DNA of 64,000 nucleotides from Branchiostoma floridae. Its lineage: Eukaryota; Chordata; Leptocardii; Amphioxiformes; Branchiostomatidae. Below the pieces are notes generated by a model. It worked only from the letters and a program-made list of their open reading frames with translations. It was not told where the DNA came from and did not search any database. Shown here piece by piece: positions 1 to 11,105 of the stretch. The stretch lies in contig NC_049995.1 in assembly GCF_000003815.2 (NCBI RefSeq), forward strand, positions 659,470-723,469. Reading direction: 5' to 3'. A program made the position numbers and the translations under genes. The first letter of the stretch is position 1, and every line of letters begins with the position of its first letter.

Positions 1-750
1 TCCTTGATTATGCAAATGAGCTGACGATTTGCAAAATTAGCACTCCATCATGCAGGTCATTACTCATTCCATCTGCTTACAAAAAATCATAACGAACCGT
101 CAACACGTTCTCCAGTTATTCTCGTCCGAAGTTTGAAAGGAAGCCGGCACCTGCAGTTGCAAAAAAGGCAGCTAGGGGGCCCAAACTCAAAGCAATCACT
201 CTCTGCCCCGCGGGCTATCTACCGCTCAAAAATCGCGACCACAGCGTGTCCAGAACGCGAGATATGAAACATGGAGGTTCCGCTGCAGTACCTTAGCAAG
301 CCCCTAGGGGGCCCATTGTCGAGCTCCCCCTTTCGTTTTCCAAACCCCTACCCACCCACCAAATATCATCTGCATCCATCGAAGTCTTCTGGAGTTATCC
401 TGTTCACGGACAGAAGTTTGAAAGCAAACCGGCGCCTACACTTCCAAGAAAGCAGCTAGGGGGCCCAAACTCGCAGCAATCACTCTCTGTACCGAGGGCT
501 CTTTACCGCGCAAAAATCACGACTGCAGCATTTCCAGAACGCGAGATATGAAACATGGGGTTCCGCTGTAGTATCATAGCAAGCCGCTAGGGGGCCATTA
601 TCAACAACCCCCCCCCCCCCCCCCTTGGTTTTCCAAACCCCTACCCACCCACCAAATATCATCAGCATCCGTCGAATTCTTCTCGAGTTATACTGTTCAC
701 AAACAGGGGGAAACACACAACCGGACTGAAAATATAACCTTAGCCATTCT
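1..750. repeat. Two tandem units of a dispersed interspersed repeat (family A)
   Basis: Two diverged copies of a roughly 285-bp unit lie head to tail; the motif GTTTGAAAG starts near 131 and again near 416. Shared landmarks are GCTAGGGGGCCCAAACTC, CCAGAACGCGAGATATGAAAC, TTCCGCTG, a C-rich run and CCCTACCCACCCACCAAATA. The outer part, with ATGCAAAT and TCGTCAACACGTTCTCC-like text, is the reverse complement of sequence near 19000-19100. Other copies are listed separately. Short ORFs inside it are repeat-derived. It looks like a non-autonomous mobile repeat, but no protein or terminal inverted repeat was recognised. Confidence 0.75.
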
Positions 751-2137
751 GGCAAAGGTAAAAATGGATGACCCCCTTACCATCGCCTAAATTTAACATA
801 ACCTTACTTAACAGAGTTTGTTCATTAATGGTTACTAACCAACCCTGAGGTGTATATGGGGTCACAACTCAAGGTCCTTTGCTATAACCAACGAGTAAAA
901 CCGCCGAGTGAGCGAAAAACGGAGAGACAGGCGGGGCATTAATGTCTTTATCATATAGCCTATCCAAACTTGCAAACTCCTGTACGACGCATACATGTAA
1001 ATTTGGCTTTGATACTATACGGGGGAATTCCTTTGTCATATTGCTGAAGATTCACGTTTGTTCTTTTGTACATACAATTGTAAGGAGACTACAGATTGCA
1101 TTTTTAAAGAAAAATTTCCACAGAAAATATTCGAAACATTGCAGTCTTGACATGTTTAACCTTTTCAAAATTTTTCTGTTCTGTATTCATGAACATTCCT
1201 CTCTGCGGGGGCCGATCTTTCCGCCATGCTCTGTGTTATTCTGATTGGTTGTTTTCCAGTATATCGCTCCCTCTGATTGGTCAAGTGTTAAACAGAATCA
1301 ACATTGCTGTTAATGTTTAACACCAGGCTGGCCGGAATCTATGTTACGGCGTCATAACCAACATGGAATGGGGCCATCTGGTTGTTCCGCGGCGCCTAAC
1401 TTTATTAAAATTTGAATTAACAACTTGCTTGGGTACATCCACATGCGCAAACATTAGTATAAACGCAGATTGAAGTATATAGTACCAAAGTAAGCAACCA
1501 GAGTTTCAGGATGTGATAAACTTGTCAGACCATCTGTATGTTTTCTGTCGAAAATTGTTGATTATTTTGCAAATCCGGTTGATTTATTCCCAACAGTATC
1601 AAACAACAAGTTGTTCCAAGTATAAACATCTTGAATAAGCTAAGAAGCCTTTCCTCCACAATTTAGCAAACAAAGCCATTGCAGGTATAGTTTATGTCTA
1701 ATGACAGTGACATTGTCTTTACTGTGTTTTAAGTACAACAAGATATTGACCATTTTTATAACATACGAAACAATAAAGCTCAAACAGTTAAGGCCAGGAA
1801 TGGGAACACATAAATGCACAGTTGAAGTTCTGCTGCAATACCATAGAAAAGCAACAGGACGTGACTTGCACATACTCCCACAGCTATTGAACTAACATGT
1901 ACTCATAATTAAAAAAAGAACAGAATTTAGACCGATCGAGCACAAGCATTACAAAGGAAAGAATATAGTGATAAACACAGTGCGTGCATTTATCGCAAAC
2001 ATTGTATTTGTTACAGTGTTTATTGTTTATTGTTCATTGACCAGTGCGTGTAGGAATGTGTGGCTTGAACACAGCGTTGTCACCAGGGCTTCTGTGAAAA
2101 GCTTTTGGCCATGCATGCATTTGGAAACAGGACACTT
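751..2137. other. Intergenic or first-intron DNA, no gene recognised
   Basis: AT-rich single-copy-looking sequence. It contains a 100-codon plus ORF at 942-1244 and a 77-codon minus ORF at 1640-1873; neither has splice context or recognisable protein features. If the minus-strand gene starting at 2269 is real, this is its first intron and the rest of that gene lies here unseen or beyond the left edge. Confidence 0.5.
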
Positions 2138-2139
2138 AC

Positions 2140-2269
2140 CTGTGGATCTTTTGATGAAGCGATGTTTCAGTTGTGACGGATCAGTATCTCTTGACAAGGT
2201 CATAGAAAGGGCCACCGAGACTGCCAGAAGCAGCACCAAAGGTACTCCTACTGCCGCAGCCTTCTTCAT
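2140..2269 (-). CDS. First coding exon of a secreted protein (signal peptide), gene continues left
   Basis: On the minus strand an ATG in a fair context (CCAACATGA) opens 43 codons and one extra base, then meets a strong donor (CACAG then GTAAGT), so the exon ends in phase 1. The product starts MKKAAAVGVPLVLLLAVSVA, a typical cleavable signal peptide: positive n-region and about 16 hydrophobic residues. A short polar stretch follows, with a dibasic KR (HRFIKRST) that could be a prohormone-convertase site. The next exon was not found in the remaining 2.1 kb, which is mostly repeat. Family unknown. A secreted product is inferred from the signal peptide only. Confidence 0.5.
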
Positions 2270-2817
2270 GTTGGAGAACTAGAATAGAACGTACACATAA
2301 AAGTTATTATTGATCTAGTTTGTTAAAACCCAAATAAGAAAGTCGGTTAGACTCACGTATTTCTATGAATTTTGGACGAATGAATGCGAAGCCGACAAGT
2401 AATCCAAAACATATTCGAACATCTGACACTGTTGACCTACCCCCGACAAAATATCCGAAAAGCAACGTTTCTTGACAAAAATGTTCGATAATTGGATATT
2501 GTCATATAAAATATACAGACTTTTATGAGCCAGAATAATTTTGCAATCGTTAGATTATGTAGAGATCTAACATACGAAGATTGATAGAACGACGTGTTCT
2601 TTATACATAATCTTTCGTAAACAATTTAACAATAAGTCGGATAGAGGAGTAGCCGGAGGGACATCCATTTGGGCTCAAAGTGTCACTTGCACATGCACGT
2701 TAATGCAGGTAAATTGAGTTGAGAAGTACAACATAGTCCTCATAAACTGGGAAATGCTATATCATTACACTAAAGGGAAAGATACATGCATGCTATATAT
2801 GAAAATCCTTCGTTCCT

Positions 2818-3132
2818 ATGTTCCGTTATGCTCCTTGGAGCAGTTTGACAAAATTGCCCCTGCAGTTTCAGAGCAAGTCACTAGGTGATCCTAACGTACA
2901 TCAATTATTCCTTACATCATATTCTATCGGTCACAAAAAAAATCAAGACCATAGCATGTCCAGGCTAAAAAATACAAAAAAAAAATCGTTCTGCTGCAGT
3001 ACTAAGGTCACACGGTAGGGGTCAAAAATCAACAATGACCTTCGAATTCGTCTATGCAACACCTACCCACAGACCAAATATCATTACAATCCATCCAGAG
3101 GTTCTAGAGTTATGGTGACCACAGATATCTGG

Positions 3133-3134
<2 letters not shown>
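2818..3134 (+). repeat. Third copy of interspersed repeat family A
   Basis: It carries the landmarks of the unit at 1-750 in the same order and orientation: the CATGTCCAGG-like segment, a CTGCAGTACTAAGG segment, CACCTACCCACAGACCAAATATCATTA and a final GAGTTATGGTGACCACAGATATCTGG. It runs straight into the adjacent CA microsatellite, as other copies run into GT/CA tracts. Confidence 0.65.

Positions 3135-3185
<51 letters not shown>
3135..3185. repeat. (CA)n microsatellite at the end of a family A repeat
   Basis: About 25 uninterrupted CA dinucleotides directly after the family A copy. The equivalent GT tract at 17780-17860 borders another copy on the opposite strand, so the tract looks like part of the element. 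Confidence 0.9.
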
Positions 3186-3189
<4 letters not shown>

Positions 3190-4022
3190 TCTAAAACTAT
3201 ACCTCCATTTTTCATGCAGGTAATTACCGTGAATCAGGGTGAATTTCACGTCAATGGAATCGTACATAATGGTGGTTAAAAAAAACATTTCCCAGCGAAT
3301 CTGGACAAATCCATGATCAATGCTTGGGTACGAAGAAACATAGCAAATCCTGCCGACTCCGGATATGTCGGAATTCATTATTATCCGAGGCCATTTCGTT
3401 CAATGCCTATTAGCCAATAAGTTGTTCTTAGTAGTTTTATCTTAGCAAAGGAGGCTATCGTAACGCTTCCTTACAAGTAATGCTGATGGTACTCTGATTT
3501 GCAGGATTTATTTCTAATGAAGCTAACATTTACTTTCTTCGCAAGACAGAAAATACTACTATTTATCACCATGTGTGTACTATTTTCATAAGGTATCATT
3601 GATGTATTACTCCGAGTGGGTACCCAAAACAGATCCGAGACAAAAACTATAGAGTAAATTTGCTCAACATAGAATGAAAAATCTGCTGACATTTCATGTA
3701 GCTTCATTATGAACGTGACCATGTAAAACACGAATTATAACATAGAAGTCTATGGTAAGAAGAAACTCATCAATGAGACCATAATGGTTCTGTAGAAGAG
3801 GTCTTAAGTTGCATTGTTAATATCTATAGACATTCCTCCCACAAAACGTAAACATTTTGAGAGTCCTTAAGTGGTATGCGGCTGACTTAGAAACTTTCCC
3901 GTGTCGATATGCTATTTTTTTGCTTGTTTAATTGATACCCAATAATGTAACCCGCCACCCTTGTTATCTACATTTTAGAAATCTCGGAGTCGGTTAACAC
4001 CTTTTCAAATTAATCACCTAAA
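3186..4022. other. Intergenic, no gene recognised
   Basis: AT-rich DNA with a minus ORF of 86 codons at 3471-3731 that has no signal peptide, domain or convincing splice sites. No repeat ends were recognised. Confidence 0.5.
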
Positions 4023-4270
4023 ATGCACGTCAATGCCGCTAGGGGGAGCAAGGATCCTGCTCTCTGTGAAGAAAACCGACCGGACGACCAGGAGCCGTTC
4101 CTAGCCGCTGGCTCCTTCATTATTGTCCCCAAAAAGGTCACACAGGCTGGACTTTTGACTAAAGAGGTTGGAAAATCTGCCCAAATGGCTAAAGAACCGG
4201 ATCATAGGAACACTTCTGCAGTAGGATTACTTCAAGGGACTGCAAACAGGCACATGCCATCCACAAGAAG
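4023..4270 (+). CDS. Possible coding exon, unknown protein
   Basis: An ATG opens 83 hydrophilic codons (start MHVNAARGSKDPALCEENRP) in a local rise of GC content. Near the end, CACAAGAAG is followed by GTGAATTT, an acceptable donor, so this could be a first exon with a short cytosolic N-terminal tail (acidic PDDQEPF, then GSFIIVPKK). No downstream partner was identified and no family is recognised. It could be a chance ORF. Confidence 0.3.
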
Positions 4271-4274
4271 GTGA

Positions 4275-5395
4275 ATTTATATCGATGTATATTTCTGTTT
4301 CTCATTTTTAGCGTTGGACTGAAAATTAGATGGTCCTGATCTGACGCTTAATTGCTTATTCGTTGACAGTTTCTGATTTTTATTTACTGACAAAGTTTTC
4401 TTAATCACTGGGCGATTTTTCGGGATTAAACAATGGTCACGACTAACTTTGCGTTCAGTATAACATCACCGTGATAACGTTTGAAATCTTTAGGTAAAGT
4501 TTGTTTGACACTTTAGCTGTTCTTACATTTGCGACCTTGAAGCAATCATCACATTTTGCCGAAGGTGGCTGACAGTGTGACACCGGCTTCGCCATGCCTG
4601 AAAGCCTGTGACCTCGGGGTCGTATCGGTTGATGGACTGAAGGTCGCACGGTTTTAATTTTGACAGAAAGGCAAAGGTTTGTTTGTTTTAATGTGTATTT
4701 ATTTATGATAATTTCAAATCAACCTGCAGGTTGACTTTCATTACGGTCAAGAGGGAGGTAAGGGTCAGATAAGTTATGGCATAGATAAAGATTTCATCGA
4801 GTCCTAATACGTCTATCAACATAAGTCACTACATATACATGGTGCAAAAAGTAGAGCGAAAGCTCAGCTTAAAAATCCATGTCCGTTTGTTTAGGTCATT
4901 TTTTGCTGTCAAGTTGTACGGGACTGTTGCAATAAACATTATAAACACCAAAGATTATTAGAGATTCCAACACCTCTTGTGTACGAAATAAGTCATACTT
5001 TCTTTGCTTGCAGGCCGAGGCTTAATGGATATAAATCTTAATGTCTTTACTGTCGAAATTTTTGAGAGATATAGTAAATACGATAATGGAAAAGTAAGCG
5101 GAATTTTGGTATAGACCAAAGAGCACGAAGACTGGTTCATACAAAAGAGTGTAATAAAAACGATTCAAATATTTCTTACATACTCCAAAAGTATTATATA
5201 GACCTCAAATATACTCTTATGCCCCTGCAACCGTCCTTGAAGGGACTCCAAACAAGCACCAAATAATCTCAACAATTTGAACTGTAACAATGAGCTTACG
5301 TGCTTTCGAGGTATTAGTTGACCCCCCTTCCCCCCATTTCACCATTTTTGAATTATTAATTTAACTGGAAAGGTAAACCCGGGTCTCTAACACAC
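4275..5395. other. Intergenic or intronic, no gene recognised
   Basis: AT-rich DNA with one slightly GC-rich patch near 4550-4630. Short ORFs on the minus strand (4455-4649, 4958-5140) show no domain and no good splice context. Confidence 0.5.
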
Positions 5396-5404
5396 TCCCG
5401 CTTT

Positions 5405-6690
5405 CTGATCTCGTCTTGAAGCCGGCTTTACAATTCATGCGGACGCCGGCCGAATTTGTAGCTCGGTCAGAGCTCGCCGAATGTCAACATCGCCCGAGTA
5501 TCGGCTGTATTTTTCGCTGAAAATCTGTCCCCTTTACAAATGGACGGAGCCCGCCCGACGTCCGTCCAAGACAACTGGTTATAATTTGTTAATGAGATTG
5601 TACTTTGTCTTGAACATGGACGAAGTCACAACTGACTAACCTTGTAAAAAGCCAATATTTGTGACAAGTTTAATTTCTGAGTTGCGGGATATATGTAGGA
5701 CATGAGTGGAATGAGCGGGCATACTGAAAACAATAATATCAACAGGAAAGTTGTGATATATCAATCCGAAAACTACCACAAGAGCCACAAAGTGAGCGGA
5801 CCAGTCTTATTCAGCATAATACAAAAACTATGACACAGCTGAACTCAGGCGAACCTCAGGCTAACCTTGGGCAACCCTTGAGCAAAGGCCGGCAAAGGCC
5901 GTCCGAGTTTCATACTGGAAGCCTTCAGACATGAAGAATATTGATCTCACACATCCAAACCTATAAACATCCCAACTATAAATAGGAAGTGCTGTCTTGG
6001 TGTCGAATTGCCTTGCATTATAAAAGGAACGCAGCTTTCTTAGAAAAGTTCACACAATTATCTTTATTTATATATTTCGGAACAAACTGTTTACTAAAGA
6101 TTCATACAGTAGTCTTTATTTATATATTTTGGAACAAACTGTTTACTAAAAAAAAGATGAAACCCGAAAACAAAAGCACGTGTTCAACACAGGTGTCAAA
6201 TTGATAAGGTGACAGTTAAAATTCTGCCGGAGCCCTCCCAAGCTCCCAGCGACACCAGCACAACGCTCGCCCAAGGCACGCCAAACATGTTAAAATTCGG
6301 ACGGAATATCGTCCGGTTATTGCAGGAATCCCGAACGAGTCTGGCGCGAGGCCGAAGAGTTCGGGCAAACTCCGACCGAAAAAAAGAGAGCAAAAAACCG
6401 TCGGGTTGCCGCCCGAGTATTGGCCAAGTCTTGGCCATTGCTAGGACAAGCTCCGGTCGAGCTACAGGCAACCCATTGACGAGCTCGTCGCCGAGGCCTC
6501 GCTGAAATTAAGCGCAGCTGCAAGTGCCCCGCAAACGGCGGCCGAGCTGCTAAAAATCGGTCGAGGCCCGCATAATCGCCCAAACGCCGGTCATACTCCG
6601 GCCGAAAATGTCCATTTCGAGCTCGCCAACAACTCGGCCGAGCTAAATCCTTGATTTGTAAAGGGGGCTTGACGACTGCAAAATTACTCA
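5405..6690. repeat. GC-rich low-complexity repeat blocks (GCCGAG/CCCGA-rich), interrupted
   Basis: Three GC-rich blocks (about 5405-5590, 5835-5925, 6209-6670) are full of short variants of GCCGAGCTC, CGCCCGAGTAT and TCCGGCCGA. The first holds CCCCTTTACAAATGG and the last ends with the opposite-strand counterpart ATTTGTAAAGGGGG, suggesting one rearranged element with related ends. Overlapping ORFs of 91-124 codons on both strands at 6196-6691 come from this base bias. Confidence 0.5.
6061..6164. repeat. 52-bp tandem duplication
   Basis: TCTTTATTTATATATTT plus GGAACAAACTGTTTACTAAA occurs twice, offset by 52 bp, with about two mismatches. It lies between two of the GC-rich blocks. Confidence 0.85.
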
Positions 6691-7104
6691 AGCCTCCACG
6701 AAATGTCAGACAAAGTTATCATAGCTCTACTGCTGCGATAGTGCAGACCGCATGAAGTACGACGATCTGTCATTAGGAGCTACTTCTGTCAAGCAACCCA
6801 CAGGCCTGGGAGGCTAGAGGGCGACAGTAGTTAGCCTGCCACCGCCTCGCCCACTATCTATGACCGGGGATCAGGGATTTCCACCGCGCCGCGATCAGCC
6901 TGACTCTCCGTGACCCTGCGACGGGGCATACTGATATGGAAGGCATAATTTGGTGTTCATTTGACCAAAATCAAGACAAACAACATTTCTGTAGTGTAGG
7001 TTGTGCAAAGCCAAAGATTCGTCCATGCTTTAACTTTAATAAGGACTGGCAAGAGCAGGGAAGGAGTGCGTCTTATGGCACGTCACTCGCACGGTTAGGC
7101 AAGG

Positions 7105-7620
7105 TGTAAAGGTGCGCTCCCACCGCACTTGTGTCAAGCTCGCGTCACTGCGGGGTTCGAAAGATACCCAACGAATTTCAGAGATAAAGAACGGATTTTC
7201 TTTCTTTTTGTTTATTTTGCCGTCTTCTAAGTCATACTTTTACTCATTACGCAGTAACTAAATCATAAAAAGTCGGAGAAAATACCAAAACAGTGACGTA
7301 GTGAACGAACCAACTCGGTCGCACTTACACATGCTGCGTTCGTACGGGTACCTTACTCGCTGTACAGGTCACGCGCGTCGCCCGAACTGTCTCGTACGGG
7401 GCGCGAATCCACAGCCCGATGGCAGAGAGAGCTCGACATGCACGTAGAGTTCTACGGCGTGTCTGCGTGCTCCCAAATCCGTTGGTTCCGTACAGTTTCG
7501 TACGGAGGAGGTGCTTACCATTTACGGATCCCAATTGCAAAAGATTGCCCACATTTTGGCACGTTCACACCACGCAGTTGTACGGACGGCGGGTCGTGCC
7601 CTTAGCTTAAAAGGTCGACG
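7105..7620. repeat. Degenerate MITE-like segment and CGTACGG-rich block
   Basis: The text around 7160-7260 (ACCCAACGAATTTC, then TTTTGCCGTCTTCTAAGTCA) resembles the interior of the MITE at 16049-16286 (CTCAACGAATTGTATTG, TTTTGTTGTCTTCTCGGTCA). The following block repeats CGTACGG/CGTACGA and is GC-rich. Ends could not be defined; ORFs here (7325-7552 minus, 7419-7610 plus) look incidental. Confidence 0.4.
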
Positions 7621-9480
7621 CTAAGTCTGGATCAGGTGCTGTCTAACCAATGTTATTCATCATGCCAATAAATGGCTCACTGCCGATTTGGACCCAATTG
7701 TGTCCTATTACATACTCGATCTCCAGCTAAAGACTACTGATTACATCTTAACTAATTTCCAACTACCTCAGGAATTCAATAAGACGCAACAAGCGATTGT
7801 CAAAAAAGGGTCAAATTTTTTGGGTTCAATTAAAATGTAATGGGCAATGCTTCCAAGCAATCAACGAACCCATTTTAGACGTTCATTTTACATGTTTTAA
7901 ATATCTTTAAACGTTAGGTTATTTGTTTAACGATAACATGAGTCAGGATCTACAAATGTCTTGACTTTCCTTCTATTTTCAACTGCAATGTCACGTACTA
8001 AACCAAAAATGTTTCGAATTTCATTCTAAATTACGTCACCGAATTTGGAGGATAGAATTAAAGTAGACTTTGACAGCTGCGTTAAGCATGTTTAATGGCC
8101 TCTTTTATTGATAAATGATAAATGTTCCGTATACGTTTGAGTGCTCCCTGTTTGAACAATTCCAGTGGGATATTACAGTGAATTACTGTTAATGAGTTCT
8201 CCCTGTATAAACAAATATTGTGGGACAGTACAATGAATTACTATCGCTGTAAATATCAAATAAAGCTAACGCAAACATTAGTCTTTGATATAATTTAGTA
8301 GCTGCCTCAAAGCTATGCAAGTTCGCGAAACGCAGATAGAAATTTTCAAATTAGATTTGTATACTAACGGATAGACATATTGGTTTGATACAAATATGAA
8401 CAAAGGACGGCCTTCAGAAATAACACAGTTCAAGTCATAAAAGAAATTGTTGATTAATAGAAAAGGGAATTCCAAAAAAGGTAAACCGGGGGCGTTGTTT
8501 TTGTCCATTCAATCTTCAGCATGAACCTGCCTGCTGTTGGGTCATCTACGTTGCCAACTTTCGAAGTCGATGAAAAAAAAGTTTTATGCCGACAAAAATG
8601 GCAAAGTTTGTTTTCAACACGTCTTTGAATCTACAACAGTTCGAATCTGTAAGGATTTTAGATTTTTAATTGCAACAAACCATCGGTTAATAACAGATCT
8701 TTCTCACCTTTCTCACCTTGCGCAAGAAAAGCATATCAATGCTTGTCAGCTGTCCAGTCTGGTGAGACGTCTCCAAGAGCCGTCCCTCTTTTCTAACAGA
8801 TCAATAATAGCAAATATCAAATCCGTAGTATTGAAATATCTTTGATAAAATTAATGCTTTTCATTGCAATGAAAATAAGGTAAGAAAATAAAGACTAGTA
8901 TGTGGAACTCCAATCATGATGAAGTGGCTGTTTCGGAGAGATTTTGCGATCATATCAATGTTTTGTGATTCGGATATAGCAAAAATCGTAGGGATGATAT
9001 TCCAGTAAATGCAGTAAATGCGAATGTCGATCGGAACACACGACTTCAGTATCTCAAGCTGCTTTAAATGTTACAGGTTGTTACAATGTCCCGCATTACT
9101 TCGGTCTTGTCCTTCTTTGGGTCGGATTGTAACATTTAAACATCCAACCCGAGGTCGTACTGTGGCCTCGGGAGATGCAGGCTTCTACATAGGAAACAAT
9201 CGTCTAACTTTTTTTTCCGGCATAAAAAAAGGCGACACTTCATTGTAAATTGAACTTTGTCAATGTTAGGTACATCTCAATTCCTTCACTACAAACATAT
9301 TCTAAAGAAAGCAAACGTGTTGATCAACTTACCATAAATAAACAAAAGCAGTCCTATGTCGTTGTTGCTTTTTTCTCATTTTTTTGCGAAATAAAAAGAT
9401 GTCGCTCCTACGGTACTATACCAATGTTTATATGTTAACATATGCTTAATCTTGCCTAGGCAAGCAATTATTGCAATTTG
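7621..9480. other. Intergenic, no gene recognised
   Basis: AT-rich. The largest ORF (8537-8845 plus, 102 codons) is lysine- and leucine-rich without a recognisable domain, splice context or signal peptide, so it is not called as a gene. Confidence 0.5.
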
Positions 9481-9489
9481 GATGGGAAT

Positions 9490-9780
9490 GTAACTCACTA
9501 ATGGGGACAATAAATGGAGGTTCCATATTTAGGAGAGTCACACCCCTACTCCACGCACGTTAAAGAACCCACCAAACTTTTCTTAAATGGGTAGAGGAAT
9601 GCCCCAGTGTGCGATGGTATTAATACGTCTGTCTGGAGTTGGTGATTCACTACGAGTCACCCGGATGAAAGGCTGGCAAACTTGTGCCTCGTATCATTCA
9701 TACAACACTGTAGTTAAAGCATGGCAGGGAGACCTGGCGCACCCCGGCTTGTATCAGTCAAAGAAAGGGCAAAACCCGAC
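9490..9780 (+). mobile_element. Probable tRNA-derived SINE remnant (tail region)
   Basis: The stretch CCACGCACGTTAAAGAACCC followed by ACCAAACTTTTC and GTAGAGGAATGCCCCAGTG is characteristic text of SINE tails I associate with amphioxus and other deuterostomes. The 114-codon ORF at 9587-9931 overlaps it and is treated as incidental. The tRNA-like head was not identified. Confidence 0.45.
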
Positions 9781-9934
9781 GGTTGGAATACACCCGCACG
9801 ACGGCTACCAACCTAAACCTTACGTAATTTCTCTCATCCCCGTCGACCGAGTCTTCGTATACAGGCAACATGGCACAAACAAGATTTCAAATTTTGGAAG
9901 AACGCCGTTTATTCAGGAAACCAGTACATAAAAA

Positions 9935-10535
9935 GATGTACAACGCTCCCAACTTCTCTATGGGAATGACGCATACGTAGCACGCGGTAAAATTAAATAA
10001 CGTAATACAAGAGAAAGACTGAACAAAAATTATAAGAGCATAAAATAAACGGGATAGTGCCAGAAATTAAACTAAAACAAAGGATTAAGAAGATGAAATA
10101 AACGAAAAAAAATTGACGCTTACCTGCTGTAACCAACGTGTGTTCCCTTACGACAAGCGTCACCTCGGTGGACGTCGCAGCCGCAGTGAAACGTTTAAAC
10201 AGAAAACATAGAGTAAAAAGATCGGAGTAAAAAGGGGCGTGCTGCACCAAAAGGTCTAACCAATGCGGACATCTGTTACACAGGTAAACATCAAATCATC
10301 AACTATATATCTACAAGCGTTGATATCATCGATGTGATTGGTCAGATTGAAATAGCGTTTTCGTGGTGTTGCGCAATTAGAAGCAACCAATCGTAATCTT
10401 ATTGTGGAACTGTATCACATCAACTTGTAATGATAAGTGACTAAATTAAGGCAACCTACCTTCTAAAAATCAAGAGCAATGGGTTTAAAAATAAGACAAA
10501 ATTTTGTTACCTCGCTTGCATATATTCTGATGTGT
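9935..10535. other. Intergenic; possible minus-strand exon donor only
   Basis: On the minus strand a stretch ending TTGGTTACAGCAG then GTAAGCG (near 10123) has a good donor and 20-30 open codons before it (TSTEVTLVVREHTLVTAG), but no acceptor or supporting neighbour was found. The rest is AT-rich and unremarkable. Confidence 0.3.
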
Positions 10536-10540
10536 CCGTA

Positions 10541-11105
10541 TGGTATATTCCCAGTGTAAAAGCGAAGCATACACATATCGTATTTAGGTCGCAGTGAGAG
10601 CGCAGCGCGATCGCCGTCTAGTGGAAAGGGGGCCTTAATGAGAGTTGCACCAAACCATAAAGGCCTTCGCCACATTAAAGATTTCGGGAACGAACAATAT
10701 GATACTAGAGAAACCAAAATACACAAGACGCAAAGAGAATAGTCTGGGGCATTATATGTGTATATTTTAACGTAAACGGCCCTGCCGTGGTTTGGAAATA
10801 TGTATTAATTTAATCGTGGGAAACTGCTGATGTTATATAAGTTTCTTTGTACAGTTACAACGTTGTAAATTGGATGGAAAAATATCATCAATCATCTCCG
10901 GGAAAATCACCATGTTACGTAAAGCTTTCTTTGTTGATCATTCAGCCACAAAATGGTTAATTAGAGGTAGAAATGTCACAAGCTGTGCATGTGGGTATCT
11001 TTGGACAGTAGAACCATTTGTATATATGGCCTTGTAGCAAACGTCCTTGGTCAACAACAGTGATAATTCAATAATTCAGATATATCACTTAATACAGCCA
11101 GTACC
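10541..11105 (+). repeat. Duplicated segment, copy 1 (partner at 16199-16810)
   Basis: It starts inside a CCCCCTT-type MITE (ATATTCCCAGTGTAAAAGCG), crosses its right end (CTAGTGGAAAGGGGGCC) and continues about 480 bp into flanking sequence shared with copy 2: ACTAGAGAAACCAAAATACAC, GTAAATTGGATGGAAAA, ACCATGTTACGTAAAGCTTT, GTCACAAGCTGTGCA, CAAACGTCCTTGGTCA. Order and orientation match, with scattered substitutions and small indels. Either a segmental duplication or two copies of a larger non-autonomous element whose 3' part is this tail. Confidence 0.85.

Noticed and set aside
480-755. 91-codon minus ORF with FGGWVGVWKTKGGGGGV
   Set aside because: It lies inside a dispersed repeat unit; the glycine run is a C-rich simple stretch and the same peptide text (FGLWVGVA) appears in another copy of the repeat at 3052-3378.
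3135-3185. Cysteine/valine-repeat peptide on the minus strand
   Set aside because: Translation of a CA microsatellite.
6317-6691. 124-codon minus ORF
   Set aside because: Overlaps long ORFs on both strands in a GC-rich repetitive block; low stop-codon density explains it.
9587-9931. 114-codon plus ORF
   Set aside because: Covers SINE-tail text and has no splice context or domain.
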